A stretch of DNA of 64,000 nt, taken from contig NZ_JNXE01000026.1 in NCBI RefSeq assembly GCF_000716605.1, positions 62,001 through 126,000 of the forward strand, read 5' to 3'. The DNA is from Streptomyces sp. NRRL F-525 (GTDB lineage Bacteria; Actinomycetota; Actinomycetes; Streptomycetales; Streptomycetaceae). Under the pieces are notes generated by a model that made no database searches, was not told the origin of the DNA, and saw only the letters and a list, made by a program, of their open reading frames with translations. Shown piece by piece: positions 32,439 to 41,894 of this stretch (position 1 is the first letter of the stretch; each line of letters starts with the position of its first letter). The position numbers were made by a program, and so were the translations under genes.

Positions 32439-33733
32439 TCGGTGCTCCGCGGGATACGGGCCGTGACCCGGTATCCGCCGGCCTTTGTCGGCCCGGTTGT
32501 CAGCTCGCCCTCATAGACGGCCAACCGCTCGCGCAGCCCCATGTGGCCACGGCCGTTGCTCTGCGCGGGCGGGGACTCCTCGGCGCCGCCGGTGTCCGTG
32601 ATCTCGATCTCCAGCCCGTCGTCGGTGTATCCGATGGCGACGGACGCCTGCGCGCCGCGCGCGTGTTTGATCGTGTTGGTCAGCGCCTCCTGTACGACGC
32701 GATACGCCGCGAGGTCCATCCCGGGTGGCAGCGGCTCCGGTGGCAGCGACACCTCGACGCTCACGGGCGTACCGGCGGCGCGTACGCGTGCGACGAGCGC
32801 GTCGAGCTGTGCGAGCCCGGGCTGGGGCTCCAGGCCGTCGGGCCTCTCGTGGTCCGGGGCGGCCAACAGGCCCATCACATGGCGCAGTTCGGCCATAGCG
32901 GCCCGGCCGCCCGCCTCGACGGCCAGCAGTGCCTCCTTGGACTGCCCGGGTTCCCTGTCCATCACTTTGCGGGCCGCGCCTGCCTGGATCACCATCACGC
33001 TCACATTGTGGGTCACGACGTCGTGCAGTTCGGCGGCGATGCGGGCACGCTCCTCTTCGACGGCGCGGCGCGTGGCCTCCTCCTGAGCGGCCCGCAGTTC
33101 TGTCATCCGGTCCCGGCTGGAGGCCAGCCGCAGGTGCAGGAAGCGGACGAGGCTGGCCAGCATCCCGGCCACCAGGAGCACGAATCCCGGGCTGGACCAT
33201 CCGGGGAGCAAGGGTTCCGCGTGGCGGAAAGTGAAGGCGGACAGCGCGGCGGCGATCACCAGGACGGCGATCGCCGTTATCCGGTAACGGCTGTGTACGA
33301 CGGCGCTGTAGGCACCGATGACACAGGCGAGGACGGTGATCCAGGAGGCGGAACTGCCGATGGCCAGTGCCGCGCCCAGCACCACCACGAACAAGGTAAG
33401 CGGATACCGGCGCCGGGCTGCCAGCGGCAGCGTCGACAGGACGACCAGGGCCCAGGGCACGGAGGAGGGTTCTTCCTTCACGGGCACGTGACCAGGGCCG
33501 GGCGGCGAGGGCGGGGCCGGGATCCCGGTCCCGACGTCCACCGTGGGCGGGTTGATGTTCACCGGCCCGTCGCCGGGATACCGCACGGCCACGAACAGGG
33601 CGATGACGGTCAGCGCCAACGCCAGCACCACATCGGCGCGCACCGCTCGCCGTGACAGCGGGGCGGCCTTCGCCTCCGGACGTAGCGCGTCGACGAGTCG
33701 CTGATGCCGGCTGCGCCGGTCTTCCGTCTCCAC
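32435..33733 (-). CDS. sensor histidine kinase
   Basis: A kinase of about 432 residues. Two transmembrane helices near 33-52 and 94-106 flank a short external loop, and three or four more lie around 111-200. The HisKA_3 domain carries the phospho-His near 237 (ARIAAELHDVVTHNVSVM), and the HATPase domain follows (VVQEALTNTIKHARG; ITDTGG; GHMGLRERL). This architecture is typical of kinases that control ABC exporters. The GTG at 33733 is chosen, but an ATG at 33790 is possible and neither has a ribosome site. Divergent from the ABC genes across about 220 bp. Confidence 0.88.
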   Translation of the reverse strand: METEDRRSRHQRLVDALRPEAKAAPLSRRAVRADVVLALALTVIALFVAVRYPGDGPVNINPPTVDVGTGIPAPPSPPGPGHVPVKEEPSSVPWALVVLSTLPLAARRRYPLTLFVVVLGAALAIGSSASWITVLACVIGAYSAVVHSRYRITAIAVLVIAAALSAFTFRHAEPLLPGWSSPGFVLLVAGMLASLVRFLHLRLASSRDRMTELRAAQEEATRRAVEEERARIAAELHDVVTHNVSVMVIQAGAARKVMDREPGQSKEALLAVEAGGRAAMAELRHVMGLLAAPDHERPDGLEPQPGLAQLDALVARVRAAGTPVSVEVSLPPEPLPPGMDLAAYRVVQEALTNTIKHARGAQASVAIGYTDDGLEIEITDTGGAEESPPAQSNGRGHMGLRERLAVYEGELTTGPTKAGGYRVTARIPRSTE

Positions 33734-33953
33734 CCGTGCATTGTGCTGCGCTCTGTGCCCGGCCCGCGTCCGCCTGTGCGGCCAGGGCATTGCCCAAGAG
33801 GCCTACTTCTCAGGGATGACTCCGCGGCCGAATCCTCCGCAGGAAGGGCCTGTTGTCGGTTCCGCGGCCGACGCGCCCCGTACGCGGCGGCCTCTAGGTT
33901 CGCGGGGCCGACAACGGCATGTGCCTCGCGACCGAGAAGGACGGACACCTCGT

Positions 33954-34646
33954 ATGCGTCAAGTGATCGAGCTGGAGGGTGCGGTGAAGCGCTACGACAG
34001 CGCCGGCGCGCCGGTGCTCGGACCGCTCACGTTCAGCGTCGCCGAGGGTGAGGCCCTTGCCGTGACGGGCCCTTCCGGGAGCGGCAAGTCCACGCTGCTG
34101 AACCTCGTCGCCGGCCTGGACAAGCCGACCGATGGAGCCGTGTTCGTGGCCGGGCGACGGATCGACCGGTTGAGCGAGCACGCCCTGGCCAGGTTCCGTC
34201 GCGAACACGTCGGCATGGTCTTCCAGTTCTTCAATCTTCTCGACGACCTCACTGTCACCGACAACATCCGGCTCCCGGCCCAATTGATCGGGACCAGCCG
34301 GCGCAAGGCCGCGGCCCGCTCGGGTGAGCTGATGGAGATGCTGGGCATCCAGAGACATGCCCGCGCCTACCCGGGCCGACTGTCCGGAGGTGAACGCCAA
34401 CGGGTCGCGGTCGCCCGGGCGTTGATCAACCGGCCCGCGCTGCTGCTCGCCGACGAGCCCACCGGCGCGCTCGACACCGCCTCGGGCCACGACGTCCGCG
34501 ATCTGCTGATGGATCTGCACCGCGGGGGACAGACCATCGTGCTGGTGACGCACGACCTGACGCTGGCGGAGGCGTGCGCGAGCCGCACGATCCACCTGGT
34601 CGACGGTCAGGTCGCCCTCGACTCGTACGCGCGGGCCGTCCGATGA
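33954..34646 (+). CDS. ABC transporter ATP-binding protein (MacB/LolD type)
   Basis: A 230-residue ATPase. Walker A is GPSGSGKST (39-47), the Q-loop VFQFFNLLDDLTVTDNI (about 89-105), the signature LSGGERQ (143-149), Walker B LLLADEP (163-169) and the H-loop VTHD near 203. The Q-loop with FFNLL is characteristic of the MacB/LolD/BceA group that works with FtsX-type permeases. It would power export of, or resistance to, a peptide or lipid-like compound. ATGA overlap with the permease shows an operon. The nearest ribosome-like site (GAGAAGGACG) is farther than usual from ATG 33954. Confidence 0.93.
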   Translation: MRQVIELEGAVKRYDSAGAPVLGPLTFSVAEGEALAVTGPSGSGKSTLLNLVAGLDKPTDGAVFVAGRRIDRLSEHALARFRREHVGMVFQFFNLLDDLTVTDNIRLPAQLIGTSRRKAAARSGELMEMLGIQRHARAYPGRLSGGERQRVAVARALINRPALLLADEPTGALDTASGHDVRDLLMDLHRGGQTIVLVTHDLTLAEACASRTIHLVDGQVALDSYARAVR

Positions 34647-37066
34647 ACCTGTTCGGTACCGGCGCGCTGGGCCGGGTCGTACGCTCCGGGGTGGGCCGGC
34701 GGCGGGTGCAGACAGTGGTGATCGCCGTGGCCGCGATGATGGCCGTGGCCTCGGCCGTGGTTGCCGGGTCGCTCATGGTCGCCGCGACCGCCCCCTTCGA
34801 CCACGCCTTCGACAAGCAGCGGGGCGCGCACATCACCGCACAGTTCGATCCGGCCAAGGCGAGTGCGACGCGGCTGGCGGAGACCGGGAAGCTGGCCGGG
34901 GTCACGGCGAGCGCTGGGCCGTACCCGTCCACGGCGTTCCGCCCGGTGGACCGGTCGGGCTTCCGAATGCCGACGCTGACCCTGGTCGGGCGGTCCGGTC
35001 CGGACGGTGCCGTGGACCGCGTGGAACCGAAGTCCGGTCGGTGGGCGCGGAAGCCGGGCGAGATCGTGCTCGGCACGTCGTTCGAGGGCCCCTCCGTCGA
35101 GATCGGCTCCACCTTCAAGGCCTCGGACGCCGCCGACGCCCCGACCCTCACGGTCGTCGGCTTCGCCGTGTCGGCCGGCGGGTCCGCCGACGCCTGGGCG
35201 ACCTCGGCGCAGGTCGACGCGCTGGCTTCGCAGGGCCACCCCGTCACGAGTCAGATGCTCTACCGCTTCGACTCCGCGAGCACGAAGGAGCAGATCCTCG
35301 CCGACCGGGCGAAGCTCGCCGCCTCCGTGAAGTCCGGGGCGCTGCTGGGTACCCGGTCCTGGCTGGACACCAAGCGCGCCGCTGATCAGGGTGCGGCGGC
35401 GACCGTCCCGTTCGTGACGGCTTTCGGTGTGCTCGGCATCGTGATGTCGGTGATCATCGTCAGCAGTGTGATCAGCGGTGCGGTCGGCACCGGCCTGCGC
35501 AGGATCGGCATCCTCAAGGCCATCGGCTTCACCCCGCGCGAGATCGTCCGCGCCTACGTGGCCCAGGCCCTGATCCCGGCCGGTGCCGGCATCGCCGTGG
35601 GCGTCGTACTGGGCAACCTCCTGGCGGTGCCGCTGCTGGCGGACACCCAGGAGATGTACGGCACCGTCTCGCTGTCGGCGGCTTGGTGGGTGGATGTCGC
35701 GGTGCCGGTCGCCGCACTGCTCGTCGTGGGACTCGCGGCGCTGGTCCCGGCACTGCGCGCCGGACGCCTGCACACGGTCGAGGCCATCGCGGTCGGCCGG
35801 GCACCGCACACGGGGCGCGGGCAGTGGGCGCACCGGGTGCTGGGACGGCTGCCCCTGCCTCGGCCGGTGACCTACGGCCTCGCCACCCCCTTCACGCATC
35901 CGGTGCGTGCCCTCGCGATGCTGCTCGCGGTCGCGTTCGGCACGGTCGCGGCGACCTTCGCGGTGGGCCTGACATCGTCCCTGAGTGCGGTCGGCGCCTC
36001 GCAGGATCCCGAGAGCCGTGCCGCGGTCACGGTCACGACGGTCGAGCTGGACGACATCGCTCCTCCCGCGCGGCCGGAGCCTCCCACGGTGGACGACGCG
36101 GCAAGCCCGTCCCCCGTCAGCGGCATCACGGCCGGCACGTCCAGGCCCGAGGTCGCCGATCCGGCGAAGGTGCGGGCCGCCCTCAAGTCCGAGGCGGGGC
36201 TGAAGTCGTACTACGGCAAGCTCCAGACCGAGGTCGCCGTGGCCGGGGTCTCCGGCTCGGTCCGGGCCGACCTCTACGAAGGGGATTCCCGCTCCGGCGG
36301 TTACGACCTGCTCTCCGGGCACTGGATCACCGGCAAGGGGCAGGTCGTGGTGCCTTCACGCTTCCTGGAACGGACCGGCACCAAGGTCGGTGACACGGTG
36401 CGGGTGACCTACGAGAAGGAGACCGCCGACCTGCGGATCGTCGGTGAGTCCTTCGACACCTCGGGCAATGAGCTGGAGATCCACGCTGACATGGCCAACT
36501 TCCCCTCGGCCGAGCCCAGTACCTTTCTCGCCGACGTGAAGTCCGGCGTCTCGGCCGACGAGTTCGCGGCGAAGCTCGCGGCGGTGGTACGGCCTCTGGG
36601 CGGCGACGCCACGACCGTCCCGCCCTCGGAGCAGAAGGGCGTCATCCTCGTCATGGACGCGATGGCGGTGCTGCTCACCCTCATGCTGGTCGCCGTAGCG
36701 GGCCTCGGCGTGCTCAACTCCGTCGTCCTGGACACCCGGCAACGCATCCACGACCTGGGCATCTGCAAGGCGATCGGCATGTCGCCGCGGCAGACCATCA
36801 GCCTGGTGCTCGCCCCGGTGACCGCGATCGGCGTGGTCGGCGGGCTGATCGGCGTACCGGCGGGGTACGCGCTGCACCACGTCGTCATGCCGGCGATGGG
36901 GCGTGCCGTAGGCACCCGTATGCCGTCTTCGGTCCTCGGTGTTTACGGCCCTGCCCAGCTGGTCCTGCTGGGGATGGGCGGGGTCGTCATCGCGGTGCTG
37001 GGCGCGCTTGTTCCGGCCGGCTGGGCGGCCAAGGCCCGTACGGCCACGGCGCTGCGCACCGAGTAG
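34643..37066 (+). CDS. FtsX-family ABC transporter permease
   Basis: An 807-residue permease with the two-FtsX-unit layout. A first membrane helix (about 23-46) is followed by a large external domain, three helices (about 255-400: FGVLGIVMSVIIVSSVI, VAQALIPAGAGIAVGVVLG, VAVPVAALLVVGLAALVPAL), another helix near 430-455, a second external domain (about 460-670) and a final set of three helices ending WAAKARTATALRTE. It works with the ATPase encoded just upstream (ATGA overlap). The substrate cannot be read from sequence; the neighbouring two-component system suggests inducible drug or peptide export. Confidence 0.9.
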   Translation: MNLFGTGALGRVVRSGVGRRRVQTVVIAVAAMMAVASAVVAGSLMVAATAPFDHAFDKQRGAHITAQFDPAKASATRLAETGKLAGVTASAGPYPSTAFRPVDRSGFRMPTLTLVGRSGPDGAVDRVEPKSGRWARKPGEIVLGTSFEGPSVEIGSTFKASDAADAPTLTVVGFAVSAGGSADAWATSAQVDALASQGHPVTSQMLYRFDSASTKEQILADRAKLAASVKSGALLGTRSWLDTKRAADQGAAATVPFVTAFGVLGIVMSVIIVSSVISGAVGTGLRRIGILKAIGFTPREIVRAYVAQALIPAGAGIAVGVVLGNLLAVPLLADTQEMYGTVSLSAAWWVDVAVPVAALLVVGLAALVPALRAGRLHTVEAIAVGRAPHTGRGQWAHRVLGRLPLPRPVTYGLATPFTHPVRALAMLLAVAFGTVAATFAVGLTSSLSAVGASQDPESRAAVTVTTVELDDIAPPARPEPPTVDDAASPSPVSGITAGTSRPEVADPAKVRAALKSEAGLKSYYGKLQTEVAVAGVSGSVRADLYEGDSRSGGYDLLSGHWITGKGQVVVPSRFLERTGTKVGDTVRVTYEKETADLRIVGESFDTSGNELEIHADMANFPSAEPSTFLADVKSGVSADEFAAKLAAVVRPLGGDATTVPPSEQKGVILVMDAMAVLLTLMLVAVAGLGVLNSVVLDTRQRIHDLGICKAIGMSPRQTISLVLAPVTAIGVVGGLIGVPAGYALHHVVMPAMGRAVGTRMPSSVLGVYGPAQLVLLGMGGVVIAVLGALVPAGWAAKARTATALRTE

Positions 37067-37103
37067 CGTCCGGCGGAGCGCGAGCCACTGAGCGGATCCG
37101 CCA

Positions 37104-37131
37104 GGCCCGCTGGGTCGAGCACCGGCGGGCC
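37104..37131. terminator. hairpin between convergent genes
   Basis: GGCCCGC (37104-37110) pairs with GCGGGCC (37125-37131) with a 14-base loop, between the stops of the ABC permease and the MerR-methyltransferase gene. Confidence 0.4.
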
Positions 37132-37169
37132 GATCAGGAGCCGCCGTCACGCTGAACCTGCGACACGGG

Positions 37170-38285
37170 TCACGCTATGAGCAGGCGGAGGCCGAGATCT
37201 GCCGCGTCGAGGCCGGCGAGGTCGCTGTTGCGCTCGGCCCACCGGCCGGAGTCGAGGTCGTCGCTGAGGCTTCGCACCGCGCGCTGCTCGGCCTCTGGCC
37301 CGACCCTCGTCCACACCGACATCGCACGGCGCACGTGATCCTCCAGATACGCCCCCGGTCGGCGCCAGTACGCCTCGAACAGGCCGTCAGCGCAGTCCCA
37401 CGGGATGGGCACCGGCTCGGCGCGGGCGCCGATCGCGCCGGCCATCCCGGCAAGCGAGGGAAATCCCGCGAGGACGGCGGCGAACTCGGGCAGGTAGTCA
37501 CGGGTGAGCCAGAACCGGTCCTGCCATCCGGGCTCGTCGGTGTCGAACGTGAGCACCACCACGCGGCGGGCCACGCGCCGCATCTCGCGCAGCCCTGTCA
37601 TCGGGTCACCCCAGTGGTGAACGGTGGAGACGGCCATCGCGACGTCGAAGGACCGGTCCTCGAACGGCAGGCTCTCCGCGGCGGCGGCCACGCACGGCGC
37701 CGAGCCGGCAGGCCGCTGCCCCCGCATGACCGCCGATGGCTCCACCGCGGTCACGTCGCGATCAGCGGGCTCGTAGGAGCCGGTGCCGGCCCCGACGTTC
37801 AGCACCGTCCGCGCGTCCCCGAGCGCGTCCCAGATCCGCGCGGCGATCCGCGGCTCGGTACGCCGTGTCGCGGTGTAAGCGCCGCCGATCGCGTCGTACA
37901 GCCGTGCACCGAGCATCTCCAGCTGCTCCTCCGGCGTCACCATCTGTCCCTTCGCCCGTGCCTCGAGTTCCCTGTCGATGGCCGCCACCATGGCGTCGGC
38001 GCGATCACGCCGCTCCAGCAGCAGGCCGCGCAGCCGGCGCAGATGCGCGACCGCGTCGGTGGACGGGTCCCCGACCAGCTCCGCGACCTCCCGCAGCCCG
38101 AAGCCCAACCGCCGATAGGCCAGCACCTCCCGCAGCCGCTCCACGTCGCCCGCCGAATAAGCCCGGTATCCGGCCGCGGTCCGCGCCGACGGCTGAACGA
38201 GCCTGATCTCGTCATAGTGATGCAGCGTGCGAACGCTCACGCCGGCCAGCTCGGCCACGCGTCCCACGGTCCAGTGATCCTCCAC
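37170..38285 (-). CDS. MerR-type regulator fused to a SAM methyltransferase
   Basis: A fusion protein of about 371 residues. The N-terminal part is a MerR DNA-binding domain (WTVGRVAELAGVSVRTLHHYDEIRLV, wing and helices to about 110) with the linker EARAKGQMVTPEEQLEMLGARLYD, the junction seen in TipA-like MerR proteins. In place of a drug-binding domain comes a class I methyltransferase: motif I VLNVGAGTGSYEP (about 162-172), TAVEPS for the acidic loop, then DRSFDVAMAVSTVHHWGDP. It could be a regulator that senses SAM or a small molecule through the methyltransferase fold. The GTG at 38285 fits the MerR length; ATGs at 38336 and 38351 would extend the N-terminus. No ribosome site decides. Confidence 0.8.
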   Translation of the reverse strand: MEDHWTVGRVAELAGVSVRTLHHYDEIRLVQPSARTAAGYRAYSAGDVERLREVLAYRRLGFGLREVAELVGDPSTDAVAHLRRLRGLLLERRDRADAMVAAIDRELEARAKGQMVTPEEQLEMLGARLYDAIGGAYTATRRTEPRIAARIWDALGDARTVLNVGAGTGSYEPADRDVTAVEPSAVMRGQRPAGSAPCVAAAAESLPFEDRSFDVAMAVSTVHHWGDPMTGLREMRRVARRVVVLTFDTDEPGWQDRFWLTRDYLPEFAAVLAGFPSLAGMAGAIGARAEPVPIPWDCADGLFEAYWRRPGAYLEDHVRRAMSVWTRVGPEAEQRAVRSLSDDLDSGRWAERNSDLAGLDAADLGLRLLIA

Positions 38286-38478
38286 GGCACCGACTATGCG
38301 GCCTGACGCCACGTGAGGGTCAAGAGCCTCACTCATGGCAGCAAGAGCCAAGCGCGAAGCAGCGGTCCGGGGCGACTCCCTCTGAAGCTGACACAGCCAC
38401 CCCGATGCGACCGGCCGGGCCCGAAGGTAGTTCTACGGCCGCAGCCTGAACGGTCGTCGACCTGTCGGAGAGGACCTC

Positions 38479-39519
38479 ATGTCAGCCGTTGTCGTCGTCG
38501 GTGCGGGAATCATCGGCTCCTCGGTGGCCTACCACCTGGCCCGTCGAGGCGTCCCGGTCACGCTGCTCGACCAAGGCCCCGTACCGGCCACCGGAGTCAC
38601 CGGGAACTCCTTCGCCTGGATCGGTGGCTCGGGCGGGCACTGGCCCGGTGGAGCACGGGATCTCCGGGAGTACGTCCTGGCGGACTACCGGCGCCTCGAG
38701 AACGAGCTGCCCCAGGTCACCGTCCGACGGACCGGCTCACTGTCCTGGGCCGACGTGCCTGCCGCTGACTTACGACTGGGGCCGGGCCGGTTCCGCGTCG
38801 GGCGGAGCGAGATCGCGGCCCTGGAGCCCAACCTCCGGCACCCGCCCGACCAGGCCGTCCACACCCCGAGCGACGCGGGCGTCGACCCAACAGCCTTGTC
38901 CCGCGCACTCGTTGAAGCCGCCGCCGCCCACGGAGCAACCGTGCTCCACAACACCCCGGTCACCTCCTTGCGGGTGACCGACGGGCACGTCGAGGGAGTC
39001 CTGACATCGGCCGGGCTCCACCCCGCCGCCACCGTCGTCCTCACGGCCGGAACCGCCGTCCCCCAACTGTGCGAGCGCCTGCCGGTCGACCTGACCATGG
39101 CCGCCTCCCCGGCCACCCTCGCGCGGGTCACAGCACCCCCGGGCCTGGTCAGGACCATCGTGGCGAGCCCCGACTTCGAGGTCCGAGAGGTACGGGACGG
39201 CCACCTCCTGCTGGTCGTGCCGCAGGCTGGCGCCGCAGCGGGAAAGCCTGAGCAGGCCACTCAAGACGCGTTCCAGCACCTGCGGACGGCCTTCCGGGGA
39301 AGCGACGAATGCCGTCTCCTGAGCCATCGCACCAGCAGCCGCCCCATCCCCGCGCACGGCCCCGTGATCGGATACGCGGCACACGACCGGTCCGTCTACG
39401 TCGCCGTCATGCACTCCGCCGTCACCCTGGCGCCCACGGTCGGACGACTCGTCGCGGACGAACTCGTCACCGGCAGGCCGGCTCCCGGGCTACGGCGGTG
39501 CCGACCACGCGTCCGCTGA
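38479..39519 (+). CDS. FAD-dependent oxidoreductase (DAO family), TTA codon
   Basis: A 346-residue flavoprotein of the D-amino-acid-oxidase/glycine-oxidase family. The FAD dinucleotide loop GAGIIGSSVAYHLARRG is at 8-24, and a C-terminal RTSSRPIPAHGPVIGYA matches the family's second FAD and substrate region. It probably oxidises an amine or amino acid; substrate unknown. Codon 98 (38770-38772) is TTA, so expression should depend on bldA and occur late. GGAGAGGACCTC before the ATG is a good ribosome site. No partner gene is adjacent. Confidence 0.88.
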   Translation: MSAVVVVGAGIIGSSVAYHLARRGVPVTLLDQGPVPATGVTGNSFAWIGGSGGHWPGGARDLREYVLADYRRLENELPQVTVRRTGSLSWADVPAADLRLGPGRFRVGRSEIAALEPNLRHPPDQAVHTPSDAGVDPTALSRALVEAAAAHGATVLHNTPVTSLRVTDGHVEGVLTSAGLHPAATVVLTAGTAVPQLCERLPVDLTMAASPATLARVTAPPGLVRTIVASPDFEVREVRDGHLLLVVPQAGAAAGKPEQATQDAFQHLRTAFRGSDECRLLSHRTSSRPIPAHGPVIGYAAHDRSVYVAVMHSAVTLAPTVGRLVADELVTGRPAPGLRRCRPRVR

Positions 39520-39666
39520 CGTCACGCGGACCACCCCACGGCGGCCCGTGGATTCTCTTACCTTCTCCCGCGAACAAAACCGCCGTACCGCGCATCGAAC
39601 CTTGTGTACGGCACAGAAGGACGGTGCGGGCCGCAGACCACGGCCCGCGAAGCAGGAGTGGGGACC

Positions 39667-40287
39667 ATGACCGTGAACGAGCACCTGAACACCACCGACC
39701 AGACCGCCACCGCCACCGCAAAGCACCGGCGCCGCGCCGACCGCAAGCTCGGGCGCACGATGATCGGCCTGGGCGCCGTCGTCGGCCTGGCGCTCGCGGG
39801 CTGGGCGGGGACCGCGAACGCCGCGACCTCCAGTGGTACGGCGACCGCGAAGGCGACGCCGACCTGCTCGGCCGCCGCGCTCAAGGCGACCTACGGCCAG
39901 CAGCTCGCCGGTGGCATGAACCACGAGGGTGTCGTCATCCGGCTGCGCAACCTCAGCGGCAAGACCTGCGCGCTGCGCGGCTACCCCGGCCTGGGCCTGG
40001 AGAACTCCGCCCACAAGAAGCTCACGACCCACACCACCTGGGGCAACACCTGGTACGCGCACAACCCCGGCAAGAAGACCCTCACCCTCAAGGACGGCGA
40101 GAGCGCCGAGGCCGTCGTCGCCTGGACCCACGCCAACACGGGCACCTCGGGCGCGGTCCACGCCGCCTACCTGGAGATCACCCCGCCCGCCTCCACCCAG
40201 CACAAGACCCTGGCCCTCCCCCAGTGGGTCGACCACGGCGACCTCGCCGTGACGGCCCTGGCGAAGCACATCACCATCAACTCCTGA
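39667..40287 (+). CDS. secreted DUF4232-domain protein
   Basis: A 206-residue exported protein. The N-terminus is hydrophilic for about 30 residues, then a hydrophobic core (MIGLGAVVGLALAGWAG) ends at a likely cleavage site after ANA. The mature part is a DUF4232 domain (about 65-205): CSAAALKATYG, VVIRLRNLSGKTCALRGYPGLGL (two Cys, probably a disulfide) and the family's repeated beta strands. DUF4232 is common in actinomycete secreted and lipoproteins; its function is unknown. GGGGACC precedes ATG 39667. A hairpin terminator follows. Confidence 0.85.
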   Translation: MTVNEHLNTTDQTATATAKHRRRADRKLGRTMIGLGAVVGLALAGWAGTANAATSSGTATAKATPTCSAAALKATYGQQLAGGMNHEGVVIRLRNLSGKTCALRGYPGLGLENSAHKKLTTHTTWGNTWYAHNPGKKTLTLKDGESAEAVVAWTHANTGTSGAVHAAYLEITPPASTQHKTLALPQWVDHGDLAVTALAKHITINS

Positions 40288-40301
40288 TCCCCCACGGTCC
40301 G

Positions 40302-40334
40302 GGCGGCGGCGACGTGCCCCCTCGCGCCGCCGCC
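40302..40334. terminator. bidirectional terminator
   Basis: A perfect 10-bp stem (GGCGGCGGCG and CGCCGCCGCC, 13-base loop) lies between the convergent DUF4232 and amylase genes. Confidence 0.7.
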
Positions 40335-40348
40335 GTCCAACACCGGGA

Positions 40349-41725
40349 TCAGCAGCTCGACTTGCCCGCGTAGATCGCCAACGCCGTGTTCGAACCCAGC
40401 GTCGCCGTGAACTGCCCGCTGGAGTTCACGGTCACCGACGTGTTGTTCTGGACGTTGCAGTACGTGCCCGCCGCCATCGACGTCTGGTACGTCTGCGTCA
40501 CCGACGACGTCTCGTGGTTGATGGCGACGTAGCCCTTACTGCCGCGGCCGAAGGCGATCGCGTCGTTGCCGTCGTCCCACCAGTTGGTGAGGGACTGGCC
40601 GCTGGTCGCGTTGCGGAAGGCGACCATGGACTTGATCTCCGGCCAGGCGTGCTGGCACTTCCAGCCGTCCTGCCAACAGGCCGTCACCGCGCCGTTGTTG
40701 GGCGGTCCGGCGTCCGCGTCCGACCATTCGTAGCCGGAGTTGATGTCCGGGGCGCCGTAGGGGTAGGCGAGCATGAAGACGTTGGCCAGGGTGTAGTTGG
40801 CGCCGTCCTTGTAGTTCAAGGTCGAGCCGTTGCGCTCCGTGTCGTGGTTGTCCACGAAGACCGCCGCCACCGAGCTGCTCATGTAGCCCCAGCCCTCACC
40901 GTAGTTCTTCAGGTAGGCGAGGTTCTCGTTGTTGAAGACGCGCTTGAGGTCGTAGGCGTAGCGGAACTCCTGGACGTCGCCGTTGCCGGTGTACTCGGTG
41001 GGCTGGACGGCCTCGCCGGCGCCGTAGATGACCTCCTGCTTCCAGTACGCGGAGGGGTTCGTCAGGCGGGACTTGATGTTCGCGAGGTCGGTCGCCGGGA
41101 TGTGCTTGGCCGCGTCGATGCGGAAGCCGTCGGCGCCGTAGCCGAGGAGGGTGTTCATGTAGCCGGCGATGGTGGCGCGGACGTACTCCTCGCCGGTGTC
41201 CAGGTCGGCCAGGCCGACGAGTTCGCAGTTCTGGACGTTGGCGCGGTTCGTGTAGTCGCTGACCAGCGACGTGCAGTCGTCCATGTCGTACGAGGAGTAC
41301 AGGCCGGGGTAGTTGTACTTCGTGTACGACGAACCGCCCGTGCCGGTGCCGCTGCCCGCCGACATGTGGTTGATGACCGTGTCGACGACGACCTTCACGC
41401 CCGCCGAGTGACACGTGTCGATCATGTTCTTGAAGGCCGTCGCGTCGCCGAGCCGGCCCGCGATCTTGTAGCTCACCGGCTGGTACGACGTCCACCACTG
41501 CGAGCCCTGTATGTGCTCGGCGGGCGGGGAGACCTGGACGTAGCCGTAACCGGCCGGGCCGAGGGTGTTGGTGCACTCCTTGGCGACCGAGGCGAAGTTC
41601 CACTCGAAGAGGACGGCGGTGACGTCCTTGGTGCCGGGAGGGGAGGCATGTGCGGTGCCGGGCACCAGGAGGGCCGTCGCGGCGGCGAGGGCGCAAGCTC
41701 CTGCAAGTGATCTGCTGTTGGCCAT
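40349..41725 (-). CDS. secreted alpha-amylase
   Basis: A 458-residue exported GH13 alpha-amylase. The signal peptide ends near GTAHA. The catalytic nucleophile is in [10 protein letters not shown] (near residue 201), the acid in VIYGAGEAV (near 232) and the third Asp in [11 protein letters not shown] (near 290). The C-terminal all-beta domain follows, and no starch-binding module is attached, so the mature enzyme is the short Streptomyces type. It makes maltodextrins from starch for the mal system. AGAAGGAACCCC before the ATG at 41725 fixes the start. MalR-like motifs lie upstream. Confidence 0.95.
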   Translation of the reverse strand: MANSRSLAGACALAAATALLVPGTAHASPPGTKDVTAVLFEWNFASVAKECTNTLGPAGYGYVQVSPPAEHIQGSQWWTSYQPVSYKIAGRLGDATAFKNMIDTCHSAGVKVVVDTVINHMSAGSGTGTGGSSYTKYNYPGLYSSYDMDDCTSLVSDYTNRANVQNCELVGLADLDTGEEYVRATIAGYMNTLLGYGADGFRIDAAKHIPATDLANIKSRLTNPSAYWKQEVIYGAGEAVQPTEYTGNGDVQEFRYAYDLKRVFNNENLAYLKNYGEGWGYMSSSVAAVFVDNHDTERNGSTLNYKDGANYTLANVFMLAYPYGAPDINSGYEWSDADAGPPNNGAVTACWQDGWKCQHAWPEIKSMVAFRNATSGQSLTNWWDDGNDAIAFGRGSKGYVAINHETSSVTQTYQTSMAAGTYCNVQNNTSVTVNSSGQFTATLGSNTALAIYAGKSSC

Positions 41726-41761
41726 GTGGGGTTCCTTCTCCGTTGAAGGTTCTTGACAGTT

Positions 41762-41852
41762 CTTGCTGAAACACCGTGGAAACCTTGCAGTCGCCCAGAT
41801 GTTAGAGGCCCGCCGCCCAAAAGGGCAGCGGGCCGTGTGAAGTTGCTGCAAG
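41762..41852. promoter_or_regulatory. MalR-type operators before the amylase gene
   Basis: Three related words occur upstream of the amylase start: CTTGCTGAAA (41763-41772), CCTTGCAG (41783-41790) and TTGCTGCAAG (41843-41852). The last is nearly the same as the pulA motif. They probably bind the LacI-type repressor encoded at 47336. Confidence 0.55.
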
Positions 41853-41894
41853 AACTTCCCGTGACGGAGGCGGAGTTGGGAGAGTTAGGGGGAG

